A DNA stretch of 19,673 nucleotides from NCBI GenBank assembly GCA_024640445.1, contig JAHEEZ010000042.1, forward strand, positions 1-19,673, read 5' to 3'. Shown here piece by piece: positions 7,199 to 15,116 of the stretch. Numbering within the stretch: position 1 is the stretch's first letter; each line of letters opens with the position of its first letter. The position numbers were made by a program, and so were the translations under genes. The notes under the pieces were generated by a model, which was not told the DNA's origin, made no database searches, and saw only the letters and a list, made by a program, of their open reading frames with translations. This stretch comes from Acidobacteriota bacterium (GTDB lineage: Bacteria; Acidobacteriota; Blastocatellia; Pyrinomonadales; Pyrinomonadaceae).

Positions 7199-7227
7199 AT
7201 TTTCAGCGAACAGTATCCACGTGTCAA
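7199..7227 (-). promoter_or_regulatory. Promoter of the SurA-like gene
   Basis: On the minus strand a perfect -35 TTGACA (7227-7222), a 17-bp spacer and GAAAAT (7204-7199, 4 of 6) are seen. The predicted start near 7192 gives a very short leader before the ATG at 7184. It is divergent from the promoter at 7254-7282, so the two share an intergenic control region. Confidence 0.65.
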
Positions 7228-7253
7228 CCAACCCGTGAAAAGTGTTAAACACA

Positions 7254-7282
7254 TTGACAAAATGTTTAAAATCTTTTTTAAT
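7254..7282 (+). promoter_or_regulatory. Promoter of the histidine kinase / NtrC-type regulator genes
   Basis: A perfect -35 TTGACA (7254-7259), a 17-bp spacer and TTTAAT (7277-7282, 5 of 6) are seen. Expected transcription starts near 7289, leaving about 97 nt of leader before the kinase ATG. The palindrome GTGTTAAACAC (7242-7252) lies directly upstream of the -35 and is a possible regulator site for either divergent gene. The leader holds AGGAG at 7290-7294 that is not followed by a usable start codon. Confidence 0.7.
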
Positions 7283-7385
7283 CTTAGTTAGGAGTAAACG
7301 CGCTTACTTCAAAATCTACCTGCCCTGCGCCCTACTCTGATGGCAAACCCTCCCCTCAGTTTGCCGGACCAAACAAGTACCCATA

Positions 7386-9029
7386 ATGCTGTCCAAAGAG
7401 AACCCCACCAAAGGAGCGGAACGTTTCCCCCCGGGGACACGGGTCTCAGACGCTTCCTCCGGACTGAAGTTCATATCCGAACTCGGCCGGAGCCTTTTGT
7501 TTACCGTACATCCGAAGAAGGTCGCCAATGTTGTGGCGAATACAATTCTTTCGGGCGTCGGCGCGGAAGCGTGCGCAGTGGCGGTCAAGCTCCAGCACAT
7601 AGGTCTGGTTTGCAGCTCGTATTCCTCCGTAGAAGATGGACCCTGCGACCAGTTTCATAAAGAGAGATTCAGCAGGTGGCTTTCGCTTCTTCCTCCTCAA
7701 GTGTCGTTCCATACGGAAAACGCTGACGAGTTCTTCCTTAATAGCGAGGAACACTCGTTCGAATATATCGCGCCGATACATATCGAGGGTGAGGTTAAGG
7801 GTGCCATCATCGTCGGATTTGCGAATGCCGATGAGTGTACCCGGGAGATCAGGCAGTTGATCGATGCCGCGACCCAGTTGACCGCGATGAGCATCAACCT
7901 CACTTCCCATTATGAGGCGGCGCTTAACACATCGATCATCGAGGCCAAAGAAGAACACAGGAAATTCACGGAGGCAGTGCTCGACACGCTTCCTGTGTCG
8001 CTGTATGTGATCGACCGCGACTTTAACATCGTGATGTGGAATCGCCATCGAGAGATCGGCATACAGGGAATGCCCCGCGATGAGGTCATCGGACGGAATG
8101 TGTTCCAGGTTCTTTCCAAGTACCCGAGGGGAAGGTTGAGCCAGGAGTTTGAGAGGGCGTTCAAGACCGGGAAAATAGAACGGATCGAACAGCAGACGAC
8201 AGATGACGAGGGCGCCACAAAGCATTGGCTCGTCAGCAAGGTCCCGATGAAGGATGAGAGGGGTGTTGTAACACACGTCATAACTGTCGGCGAAGACATC
8301 ACGATGCGGGTTGAAGCGATCCATGCCGTCGGCCGTGCCGAAAAGCTCGCTGCCGTTGGAAGACTTGCGTCGGGCGTCGTCCACGAGATCAACAATCCGC
8401 TTGCAACCATTTCCGCATGCGCGGAAGTGCTCGAGTCCAGGGTCGATGAGGGTGTATTTGGAACTTCAGGCGATGTCGAGGACCTTAGGGAATATCTCGG
8501 GCTGATCCACAGCGAAGCGTTCCGGTGCAAGTCGATAACCAATGGCCTTCTTGACTTCAGCCGGGTCCGGACAGGGAACCGCGTCGCGGTGAACCTGAGC
8601 GAGGTGATCCGGTCTTCGGCGAATCTCGTTTCCCATCAGAAGCGAGGCGATAATATCGAAATAATAGTCGAGGTCGACGACCACCTTCCGCTCATTAAGG
8701 CAGACGAAGGTCAGATCCAGCAGGCAGTGATCGCGCTCGCAACCAATGCGATAGACGCCATGCCTGACGGCGGTTCACTTACTTTTCGAACGAACGCCAA
8801 TGGAAGGCGGTTGATCATCGAAATAGAGGACACCGGTGTCGGCATTCCGGTTGAGGATATGTCACGGATCTTCGAGCCATTCTTCACAACAAAAGAGGTA
8901 GGCAAAGGGACCGGCCTCGGTCTGGCCGTCTGCTACGGTATCATCACCGACCACGGCGGCCGATTGAACGTTCGTTCAAACCTCGGCAAAGGTACGACGT
9001 TCAGCATCTTCCTGCCGCTTGCTCATTAA
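7386..9029 (+). CDS. Soluble GAF-PAS sensor histidine kinase (NtrB-like)
   Basis: The 547-aa protein has no membrane segment, so it should sense a cytosolic signal. Domains in order: GAF-like region (about 25-180, including FEYIAPIHIEGEVKGAIIVGF), PAS (about 193-310, VLDTLPVSLYVIDRDFNIVMWN), HisKA with H-box VVHEINNPLATISACAEVLE (phospho-acceptor His333), and HATPase_c with N-box ALATNAIDAMPDGG, G1 IEDTGVGIP, F-box FEPFFTTKEVGKGTGLGLAV. All catalytic elements are intact. It precedes the NtrC-family regulator by 80 bp, and the H-box is of the NtrB/sigma54-partner type. The ATG at 7386 has no Shine-Dalgarno; it is the first ATG in frame. Upstream is a strong promoter and a 97-nt leader. Confidence 0.92.
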   Translation: MLSKENPTKGAERFPPGTRVSDASSGLKFISELGRSLLFTVHPKKVANVVANTILSGVGAEACAVAVKLQHIGLVCSSYSSVEDGPCDQFHKERFSRWLSLLPPQVSFHTENADEFFLNSEEHSFEYIAPIHIEGEVKGAIIVGFANADECTREIRQLIDAATQLTAMSINLTSHYEAALNTSIIEAKEEHRKFTEAVLDTLPVSLYVIDRDFNIVMWNRHREIGIQGMPRDEVIGRNVFQVLSKYPRGRLSQEFERAFKTGKIERIEQQTTDDEGATKHWLVSKVPMKDERGVVTHVITVGEDITMRVEAIHAVGRAEKLAAVGRLASGVVHEINNPLATISACAEVLESRVDEGVFGTSGDVEDLREYLGLIHSEAFRCKSITNGLLDFSRVRTGNRVAVNLSEVIRSSANLVSHQKRGDNIEIIVEVDDHLPLIKADEGQIQQAVIALATNAIDAMPDGGSLTFRTNANGRRLIIEIEDTGVGIPVEDMSRIFEPFFTTKEVGKGTGLGLAVCYGIITDHGGRLNVRSNLGKGTTFSIFLPLAH

Positions 9030-9109
9030 CCAGCCAAAATTCACCTTCCCGAAATCATAGGCCGTTACAAATCACACCTTTCAAAATAACCTCTCGCTGA
9101 ATAACTGAT

Positions 9110-10501
9110 ATGGCACGAATCCTGGTAGTTGACGACGAAAAGAACCTGAGGCTTGTTGTCCAGAAAGAACTGGCCCGGCAGGGTCACGATGTCGATGTTG
9201 CGATGAATGGCGAAGAAGCCTGGGAAAAGCTCGAGGACCGCGATTTCGACGTGATGCTGTCTGACATCAACATGCCGAAACTCGACGGGATGGCGCTGCT
9301 CCGAAGGATGTACGAGAACATGTCCGAACCCCCGGAAGTGATAATGCTTACCGGTCAGGCGACGGTGGAAACAGCCATTGAAGCAATGAAACTCGGGGCA
9401 TACGACTATCTGACAAAGCCTTACAGGATCAATGAGCTCACGCTGCTTGTAACCCAGGCGGCGGAGAAGAAGGATCTGAAGGTCGATAATTTGAGAATGC
9501 GTGCGCAGATCGAACGAAAGAATGAAGGCATGCCTGAGATAATCGCGGAATCGCCGCAGATGAAGGAGATTCTCAGGCTCGTGCAAAGGGTCGCGCCGTC
9601 AGACACATCTGTCCTCATTACCGGAGAGTCCGGTACCGGAAAGGAATTGATCGCGCAGGCGATCCACCGTCTGAGCGATCGCTCAGACAAGACCTTCATC
9701 GATCTTAATTGCGCTGCCCTGCAGGACACGCTTCTCGAGTCGGAGCTCTTTGGCCACGAAGCCGGCGCGTTTTCCGGCGCCGCGAACAAAAAGTTGGGTT
9801 TGTTCGAGATAGCCGACAGCGGAACGCTTTTTCTTGACGAGGTGATGGAGATGCCTGCGCCCTTGCAGTCAAAACTCTTGCGGGCGCTTGAGACCGGGAC
9901 ATTCTTCCGTGTTGGAGGAGTAAAGAAGGTCGAGGTCGACGTTCGGCTTGTAGCGGCGACGAACAGGAGTTCCAGGCAAGCGGTCGAAGAAGGGGTATTC
10001 CGTTCTGATCTGCTGTACCGCATAAACTCGTTCGAGATCCATATTCCCCCTTTGCGTGAACGGCGCGAGGACATTGAACCGCTCGCAAGGCATTTGCTGA
10101 CAAAGATCGCCGGCCCGAATCCTCCCCAGCTGGCCTCCGATGCTATAGACTCATTGGTAAGCTACAGGTGGAGCGGAAACGTGCGCCAGCTCAGGAACTG
10201 CCTTGAAAGGGCGGTGCTGTTGTCCGATGACGGCAGGATCACAAAGAGGGAACTGGCCCCCGAGGTTATCTACGAGCGCTCGGACACCCGAATTTCGGTC
10301 GCATACGGAGAACCGTCTGAGAACACGGCGAATGGTTTTCACAATGCGACACCGACGAGTCTCAAAGATATCGAGAAACAGCAGATCATCAGTGCGCTTG
10401 AGAAGACCGGATGGCATCGCGGCAAGACCGCGGAACTCCTCGGTATATCGCCTTCGACCTTGTACAGAAGGCTTAGGGAATACGACCTGGACGCAAGATA
10501 G
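9110..10501 (+). CDS. NtrC-family sigma54-dependent response regulator
   Basis: The 463-aa protein has three domains. The receiver (1-120) has VVDDEK acidic residues, phospho-acceptor Asp52 in LSDINMP, Thr in MLTGQA and Lys103 in YLTKPY. The AAA+ domain (about 145-370) has Walker A GESGTGKE (172-179), the loop GAFSGA (219-224) where most family members have GAFTGA, Walker B TLFLDEVMEMP and arginine-finger region FRSDLLYRIN. The Fis-type HTH ends the protein (KTAELLGISPSTLYRRLREY). It is predicted to activate sigma54 promoters when phosphorylated by the kinase encoded 80 bp upstream. Its targets are not evident; no clear sigma54 (-24/-12) promoter was found by eye in the window. There is no Shine-Dalgarno at the ATG. 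A strong terminator follows. Confidence 0.95.
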   Translation: MARILVVDDEKNLRLVVQKELARQGHDVDVAMNGEEAWEKLEDRDFDVMLSDINMPKLDGMALLRRMYENMSEPPEVIMLTGQATVETAIEAMKLGAYDYLTKPYRINELTLLVTQAAEKKDLKVDNLRMRAQIERKNEGMPEIIAESPQMKEILRLVQRVAPSDTSVLITGESGTGKELIAQAIHRLSDRSDKTFIDLNCAALQDTLLESELFGHEAGAFSGAANKKLGLFEIADSGTLFLDEVMEMPAPLQSKLLRALETGTFFRVGGVKKVEVDVRLVAATNRSSRQAVEEGVFRSDLLYRINSFEIHIPPLRERREDIEPLARHLLTKIAGPNPPQLASDAIDSLVSYRWSGNVRQLRNCLERAVLLSDDGRITKRELAPEVIYERSDTRISVAYGEPSENTANGFHNATPTSLKDIEKQQIISALEKTGWHRGKTAELLGISPSTLYRRLREYDLDAR

Positions 10502-10572
10502 GATCGTAACTCACCCGGACGCGCGCCGCCCACTAGCAGGGATCGAACGAAAGCTGAGAAATCCAAGTCGTT

Positions 10573-10604
10573 AAAAAGACCGTCCGGAAGGGCGGTCCTT
10601 TTTT
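10573..10604 (+). terminator. Intrinsic terminator after the NtrC-type regulator
   Basis: An 8-bp stem GACCGTCC/GGGCGGTC (one G-T pair) closes a GGAA tetraloop (10586-10589) and is followed by TTTTTT at 10599-10604; AAAAA at 10573-10577 extends pairing on the other side, so it may act in both directions. It is the only textbook terminator in the window. Confidence 0.9.
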
Positions 10605-10733
10605 GTGTCAAATATATTATGCTGTGTTATCCAACCAGTTCCCTGTTCGAACCAACAAACGTGCTTTGGGCGGTATGATCCAAGTGCAATCGGCAACCGG
10701 AAACGGGGAGCAACTGCAACGCATTTTTATAAC

Positions 10734-11819
10734 ATGACACTTCGTTCGGTATTTCAATGGACACTGTGCGTTGTTCTGCTGCTGCTGCAGACGGTCCCGA
10801 CCCGCGCCTTCGAAACAGACCAGTACAACCTTCCGACAGAACCGCTTGCAGACATAGGCGATGAGGTCAGCTTCTATGTTGAGCGGAATCTTAGAGACGC
10901 AGTCGACAAGGTGAACGAAAGGCTCAGGAAGAATCTTGATTGCCTGGAAACGGCAGAGAGAGGACATTCGTGTGGGAAGCCGGAAGAGATACGGCGGGAG
11001 ATCGAGTATCTCCGTTCAGAAGACGCCATTGCAAAGGAGACTTTCGATCGAGTCGGTAACGGGATCATTCCTTTCACCAAGATCAGCTTGTGGCTTGACA
11101 CCCACCACTTCAATTCGCAGCCGGCGCGATACAGGACCAGCTTTATCAAGTCGATACATTTCACGGCTCCTTTCAACTATCTGACGATCAGTCCGACGAT
11201 CCATATGTATGGCGAAGAGTTCGGTACTGACAAGATCGCTCACCTTTTTCAACAGGGCTACGATTATTACCGGATATACAGACGGGCACTCTCCGAGGGA
11301 GCATCTGAGGAATCTGCGATAGCGAAGGCTGTGAAGTTCGGCCAAAAGACCGAACGCACATATTTCGGTACCTGGGTTTCAGGAATCTTTTCAAACGCCG
11401 ATCTGGCTGCCAACTACGCCGGTTTGAAATTCTACTCTGGACTTACCCGGGAGATCGAACCGGGGACCGCTGCCACGCCGCCTCTGCACCTTGAAAACGG
11501 ATTTTGGGCGTTTAGTGAAAAGAAAGACCCGAACGACTATTTCCTGAAGCATTTGATAACCCGACATTTCAACGAGGCGTACAACCCTAGCAAGTTCTTC
11601 AATCTCGCCGGTTTCCGAACGATCGTCCGGCGCAAGGTAAGGAAGGATAGTTGTAGGCAATGGTTCGAGCGCGATCCGAACCTTTCGAAGACCGATCTTG
11701 AGGCTCAGACCAAGTCTCTTGAACTTTGGTTTGGCGAGGACTATGGGTTCTCAAAAAGCGAGCATTTCATAACAATCGCAAACACTTGTTTCGACGAGAA
11801 GGGTGGAAGGAGCGGCTGA
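10734..11819 (+). CDS. Exported protein of unknown function
   Basis: The open frame begins at 10605, but the ATG at 10734 gives a 361-aa protein opening with a good signal peptide (TLRSVFQWTLCVVLLLLQTVPTRA, cleavage after Ala25); the longer N-terminus is Cys-rich and not signal-like, and starts on the terminator. The mature part is mainly helical. A conserved-looking block TDKIAHLFQQGYDYYRIYRR starts at residue 165, containing His170 and an aromatic cluster; it weakly recalls small DUF2279-type proteins, but this is not secure. Four cysteines (two N-terminal, in LDCLETAERGHSC; two C-terminal, in DSCRQW and NTCFDE) could form disulfides in the periplasm. It stands alone, flanked by 229-bp and 231-bp non-coding stretches. 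No function can be assigned. Confidence 0.72.
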   Translation: MTLRSVFQWTLCVVLLLLQTVPTRAFETDQYNLPTEPLADIGDEVSFYVERNLRDAVDKVNERLRKNLDCLETAERGHSCGKPEEIRREIEYLRSEDAIAKETFDRVGNGIIPFTKISLWLDTHHFNSQPARYRTSFIKSIHFTAPFNYLTISPTIHMYGEEFGTDKIAHLFQQGYDYYRIYRRALSEGASEESAIAKAVKFGQKTERTYFGTWVSGIFSNADLAANYAGLKFYSGLTREIEPGTAATPPLHLENGFWAFSEKKDPNDYFLKHLITRHFNEAYNPSKFFNLAGFRTIVRRKVRKDSCRQWFERDPNLSKTDLEAQTKSLELWFGEDYGFSKSEHFITIANTCFDEKGGRSG

Positions 11820-12050
11820 CCGCCATGTTCATCGTGCATCCTTGAAACCGATCTCCGGGTTTCCGGCCAAATCGCGACAAAAAGGGATTGTTGAATGACA
11901 AGAACCGGCCTGCCGCACACCATCACCGTTTCCCTCTGATTCGCCGCAACGCAGAATTCACATCGGCCTCTTCTCCGTTCTCCGAATCTAGCAACGTGTC
12001 GGGGGTTAGGGTATGCTTTACCAAATTATCGCCGGGGGAATATCAAAAAG

Positions 12051-13814
12051 ATGAGAATCGCCAGTGTCCTTTTCGTGATTTCCGCTTGTCTTTCCGTCGC
12101 GCTTTCGCAAGACACAGGTATGATCGCGAATGAACCCACAAGACAGCTTCACGCCTTCTTCGATCAGCGATGGGAGCGTGGACTAGAAGAGAGTCCGACG
12201 TTTGCGTCGTTCCTGGGCGACAAGCGTTACAACGACCGCTGGGGCGATAACTCGTTCGAGGCGATCGAAAGGCGCCACAGGGAAGACATCGCTGCGCTCG
12301 AAACGCTGAAAAAGATCGACCGCTCAGGACTCTCTGTCACTGACCGTCTCAATTATGATCTCTACAAAAAGGAGCTTGAGGGCGATATCGAGGGATTCCG
12401 GTTCAAGGGATATCTCCAGCCTGTAAACCAAAGGGGCGGCATACAGGCCGCCGACGGGGTGGCTCGCCTGATCAGGTTCACGGCCGTTAAGGACTACGAG
12501 GACTGGATCTCCCGTTTGAATTCGTTTCCTGAGTCTATGGAGCAGACCATCGCACTGATGCGCGAGGGAATGAAGGAGAAGGTGGTTTGGGCCCGCGAGG
12601 TGCTCGAGAGGGTTCCCACACAGATCGACACCCAGATCGTCGACGACCCCGAAAAGAGCGCCTTCTTCGGTCCTTTCAAGAGCTTTCCCGACTCTATTTC
12701 CGAATCGGAGCGCGGCCGTCTAGGCGCCGCGGCAAAGAAGGCGATCGCTGAAAAGATCGTTCCCGCTTACAAGAAATTCAAGGTCTTTTTCGAAGATGAG
12801 TATTTGCCCGCTTGTTATCCGAAGGCGGGTATCTGGCAACATCCGCAGGGCGCCGAGTATTACGCCTACCTGGCACGCCAATATACGACCACGGACCTGA
12901 CTCCGGAGCAGATACACAATAAGGGCCTTTCGGAGGTCGCGCGCATTCGCTCGGAGATGGAGAAGATAAAGGTCAAGGTCGGTTTCAAGGGTGATCTGAA
13001 GCAGTTCTTCAACTTCTTAAGAACGGACGAAAGATTCTTCTACAAGTCGCCGGAAGAACTTCTCGAAGCATATCGGGCGATAGCGAAACGGATCGATCCC
13101 GAACTGGTAAAGGTCTTCCGGACGCTGCCACGTACTCCTTACGGCGTGATCCCTATTCCGGACAACATCGCGCCCGACACCACCACCGCGTACTACAATC
13201 CGCCCGCCGGTGACGGCTCCAGGGCGGGCTACTACTATGTGAATCTGTACAAGCCGGAAACCCGGCCGAAGTGGGAGATGATGGCACTTTCGATCCATGA
13301 ATCCGTACCGGGACACCATCTGCAGTTGGCGCTGCAACAGGAGCTTGGCGACGTTCCCAATTTTCGCAAGTACGGAGGCTACACGGCTTTTGTTGAAGGC
13401 TGGGGACTGTACAGCGAATCTCTTGGTGAAGAAATGGGGCTCTACGAAGATCCCTACGACAAGTTCGGTCAGCTGACGTATGAAATGTGGCGCGCAGTTC
13501 GCCTGGTAGTCGACACGGGAATGCACTATTACAAGTGGGACAGGCAGAGGGCGATCGACTTTTTCAAAGAGAACGCGGCGAAGACGGATCAGGATATCGT
13601 AAACGAGATCGATCGGTATATCTCCTTTCCGGGCCAGGCACTTGCGTACAAGATAGGCGAACTAAAATTCAAGGAACTTCGCGCACGATCGACCGAAAGG
13701 CTCGGAGGCGATTTCGACATAAAGGAATTTCACGACGTCGTCCTTCTTTCCGGAGCGCTTCCCCTCAACATACTTGAGAAGAACGTGGACGAGTGGTTGG
13801 ACAGTAAGCGGTGA
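12051..13814 (+). CDS. Exported DUF885-family putative zinc metallopeptidase
   Basis: The 587-aa protein has a signal peptide (cleavage predicted ALS|Q, mature protein from Gln20) and the full-length DUF885 fold. It carries the family's signature HESVPGHHLQ at 416-425, an HExxxGH zinc motif with Glu417 as likely catalytic base, and FVEGWGLYSE with Glu449 a likely third ligand. The N-terminal QLHAFFDQRWERGLEESPTF and SDRLNYDLYKKEL-like helices are also typical. Members are thought to be peptidases, and in this window it would act in the periplasm or outside; substrate unknown. A G-rich GGGGGAA stretch lies about 12 nt before the ATG. It ends 7 bp before a hairpin and converges on the zinc-ribbon gene. 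Confidence 0.9.
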   Translation: MRIASVLFVISACLSVALSQDTGMIANEPTRQLHAFFDQRWERGLEESPTFASFLGDKRYNDRWGDNSFEAIERRHREDIAALETLKKIDRSGLSVTDRLNYDLYKKELEGDIEGFRFKGYLQPVNQRGGIQAADGVARLIRFTAVKDYEDWISRLNSFPESMEQTIALMREGMKEKVVWAREVLERVPTQIDTQIVDDPEKSAFFGPFKSFPDSISESERGRLGAAAKKAIAEKIVPAYKKFKVFFEDEYLPACYPKAGIWQHPQGAEYYAYLARQYTTTDLTPEQIHNKGLSEVARIRSEMEKIKVKVGFKGDLKQFFNFLRTDERFFYKSPEELLEAYRAIAKRIDPELVKVFRTLPRTPYGVIPIPDNIAPDTTTAYYNPPAGDGSRAGYYYVNLYKPETRPKWEMMALSIHESVPGHHLQLALQQELGDVPNFRKYGGYTAFVEGWGLYSESLGEEMGLYEDPYDKFGQLTYEMWRAVRLVVDTGMHYYKWDRQRAIDFFKENAAKTDQDIVNEIDRYISFPGQALAYKIGELKFKELRARSTERLGGDFDIKEFHDVVLLSGALPLNILEKNVDEWLDSKR

Positions 13815-13821
13815 GCTGTTT

Positions 13822-13843
13822 GCCCACCCATAAATGGGTGGGC
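13822..13843. terminator. Hairpin between convergent genes, possible bidirectional terminator or REP
   Basis: A perfect 9-bp stem GCCCACCCA/TGGGTGGGC closes a TAAA loop, 7 bp after the DUF885 stop. There is no T-tract on either side, so factor-independent termination is not assured; a REP-type palindrome is the alternative. Confidence 0.5.
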
Positions 13844-13844
13844 T

Positions 13845-13944
13845 AAACAGGGCTCTCAACAGGGCCCTCAACAGGGCCCTCAACAGGGCTCTAAACGGGG
13901 TTCTAAAATGGACGCTCTAACACGACACTCTAAACGGGTGCTCT
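13845..13944 (-). repeat. Eight-copy 12-14 bp tandem array running into a stop codon
   Basis: Read on the minus strand from the TAG stop of the zinc-ribbon gene, units are AGCACCCGTTTAG, AGTGTCGTGTTAG, AGCGTCCATTTTAG, AACCCCGTTTAG, AGCCCTGTTGAG, two GGCCCTGTTGAG and AGCCCTGTTT. Each unit ends TAG or GAG, as the stop codon itself does. Copies next to the stop are diverged and vary in length (12-14 bp); those far from it are nearly identical. Confidence 0.85.
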
Positions 13945-14440
13945 ACTTGCCGGACATCATCACGAAGGCCGCGATGCCCAGAGCGAGCAGCGCTCCGAGG
14001 ATCGCGATCGCAATACGGACCTGATTCGGCGGCTGGCCCGGACGTGTACCCGGATAAATTTCCTGCTGAGTCTGCCCTTGTGTCGCCTCGTAGTTCTGCT
14101 TAAGCGCCGACCTGGAAAGATCGACCGTCCCTCCGCGCTCCAAAGCCTCGACCGCCTCTTTAGCATCGCTAAGACTCGTACCGAAGGTCTCCCGGAACAT
14201 TGCAATAGCCTGGATCTTCCTCCCCGCCTGAAGTTCCTTATGTATCTCTGCCAATCGCAGGTTCTTCTGTTCGACCAATGAATACTCGGTCGGTCTTTCT
14301 GAAAGGGATTCCGCCTGATGGATCGCCTCCGACGGAACCATTATTCTTCCTTTGCAGTGCGAACAGGTCGTGAATGAGGATTCACCCGGTTCATGGTAAA
14401 GGGTCTTAAGGCAAGATGGACATTGGAATGCGATACTCAT
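13943..14440 (-). CDS. Zinc ribbon / L7-L12-C-terminal-like / single-TM protein
   Basis: The 165-aa protein has three parts. A zinc ribbon at the N-terminus has Cys7-x2-Cys10 and Cys26-x2-Cys29. A helical middle (about 58-102, LRLAEIHKELQAGRKIQAIA then MFRETFGTSLSDAKEAVEAL) looks like the C-terminal domain of ribosomal protein L7/L12, a module also found outside ribosomes. A Gln/Pro-rich linker (about 115-140) precedes one C-terminal membrane helix (IAIAILGALLALGIAAFVMM). It is predicted to be tail-anchored with the domains in the cytosol. No enzymatic function is suggested. Minus-strand AGGAGAGG at 14457-14450, 9 nt before the ATG, fixes the start. It converges with the DUF885 gene; the tandem array abuts its stop. 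Confidence 0.82.
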   Translation of the reverse strand: MSIAFQCPSCLKTLYHEPGESSFTTCSHCKGRIMVPSEAIHQAESLSERPTEYSLVEQKNLRLAEIHKELQAGRKIQAIAMFRETFGTSLSDAKEAVEALERGGTVDLSRSALKQNYEATQGQTQQEIYPGTRPGQPPNQVRIAIAILGALLALGIAAFVMMSGK

Positions 14441-14449
14441 AAGGTCTTT

Positions 14450-14457
14450 CCTCTCCT
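14450..14457 (-). promoter_or_regulatory. Strong Shine-Dalgarno sequence of the zinc-ribbon gene
   Basis: Minus-strand AGGAGAGG sits 9 nt before the ATG at 14440 and confirms that start. With the site at 289-294 it shows that this genome does use canonical ribosome binding sites for some genes. Confidence 0.75.
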
Positions 14458-14525
14458 AAATTCCTGCGGCTCGCGAAAGTTGACAATTCTGCTTCCGACC
14501 GCCGCCGCACTCGGCACTTGTGAGA

Positions 14526-14531
14526 TATAAT
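14526..14531 (+). promoter_or_regulatory. Candidate -10 element of the SnoaL-like gene
   Basis: A perfect TATAAT hexamer lies 36 bp before the ATG at 14568, giving a leader of about 30 nt. No matching -35 is found 16-18 bp upstream; the TTGACA at 14480-14485 is too far away. It is thus a weak or activator-dependent promoter candidate. Confidence 0.35.
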
Positions 14532-14567
14532 TCTCGAGAGTCACCGTCCGTTAGAGGTTAACAAACA

Positions 14568-15116
14568 ATGAAAATAATCATCACCGCCGCTTTTCTGATC
14601 GTTCTGCCGTTTTCCTTTTCAGCATATTCGCAGCAGCCGCGAAATTCAAAAGACCGCGCCGTCTCCGCGGCGAAACAGGTTGAGGCGGAGGTCAAAGCGG
14701 CATTCGACACCCTGATCGAAGGTATCCGTCAGGCGGACGTCGAGAAGGTCATGTCCGTGTACAACAATGACGACCGTACGCTCTTCTTTAACTTTAACGG
14801 TACCGCGACGATCGGATGGAAGAACATGTACGAGAATCGGAAGTCCTCGTACGCGAAACGAGCCAATACTTCTCTAGAGGTCACGGGTTTGAGGGTCGAG
14901 GCGCTCAGTCCGACCTCGGCGTACGTAACCTGCAAATGGAAGCAGACTCAGGAATTCGAAGGCAAGCTTGAACAATCGTCGGGGCGAATGACGCTCGTCT
15001 TCAAGAAACTTGGAAAAGAGTGGAAGGTACTCCATCTCCACACATCACCCGACACGTTTCCTTCAGCGGTCCTGGTCCCTGCTTCCGAGCAGGAACCTAA
15101 AGAGGGGGACCAGTGA
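14568..15116 (+). CDS. Exported SnoaL/NTF2-like protein
   Basis: The 182-aa protein has a signal peptide (FSAYS|Q, mature from Gln22) and one SnoaL-like/DUF4440-type alpha-beta domain. An N-terminal helix VEAEVKAAFDTLIEGIRQAD is followed by VEKVMSVYNNDDRTLFFN and beta strands SAYVTCKWKQTQE, SGRMTLVFKKLGKEWKVLHL. Proteins of this fold bind small molecules or act as isomerase-like enzymes; none of that can be specified here. GAGG lies 10 nt before the ATG. Its TGA stop is also the first three bases of a 25-unit heptamer array. The neighbouring acpS is in the same direction but has its own promoter candidate. Confidence 0.78.
   Translation: MKIIITAAFLIVLPFSFSAYSQQPRNSKDRAVSAAKQVEAEVKAAFDTLIEGIRQADVEKVMSVYNNDDRTLFFNFNGTATIGWKNMYENRKSSYAKRANTSLEVTGLRVEALSPTSAYVTCKWKQTQEFEGKLEQSSGRMTLVFKKLGKEWKVLHLHTSPDTFPSAVLVPASEQEPKEGDQ

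Noticed and set aside
7446..8384. Long antisense frame (312 codons) over the histidine kinase gene
   Set aside because: It mirrors the codon bias of a kinase gene with all catalytic motifs; the antisense product resembles nothing.
10605..10733. Longer N-terminus of the exported protein at 10734
   Set aside because: It would start at the T-tract of the terminator and bury the signal peptide behind 43 unlikely residues.
11820..12050. Small gene in the gap before the DUF885 gene (frame at 11888-12133)
   Set aside because: It overlaps the DUF885 start and its product is not protein-like; I see no RNA gene or clear promoter in this gap.
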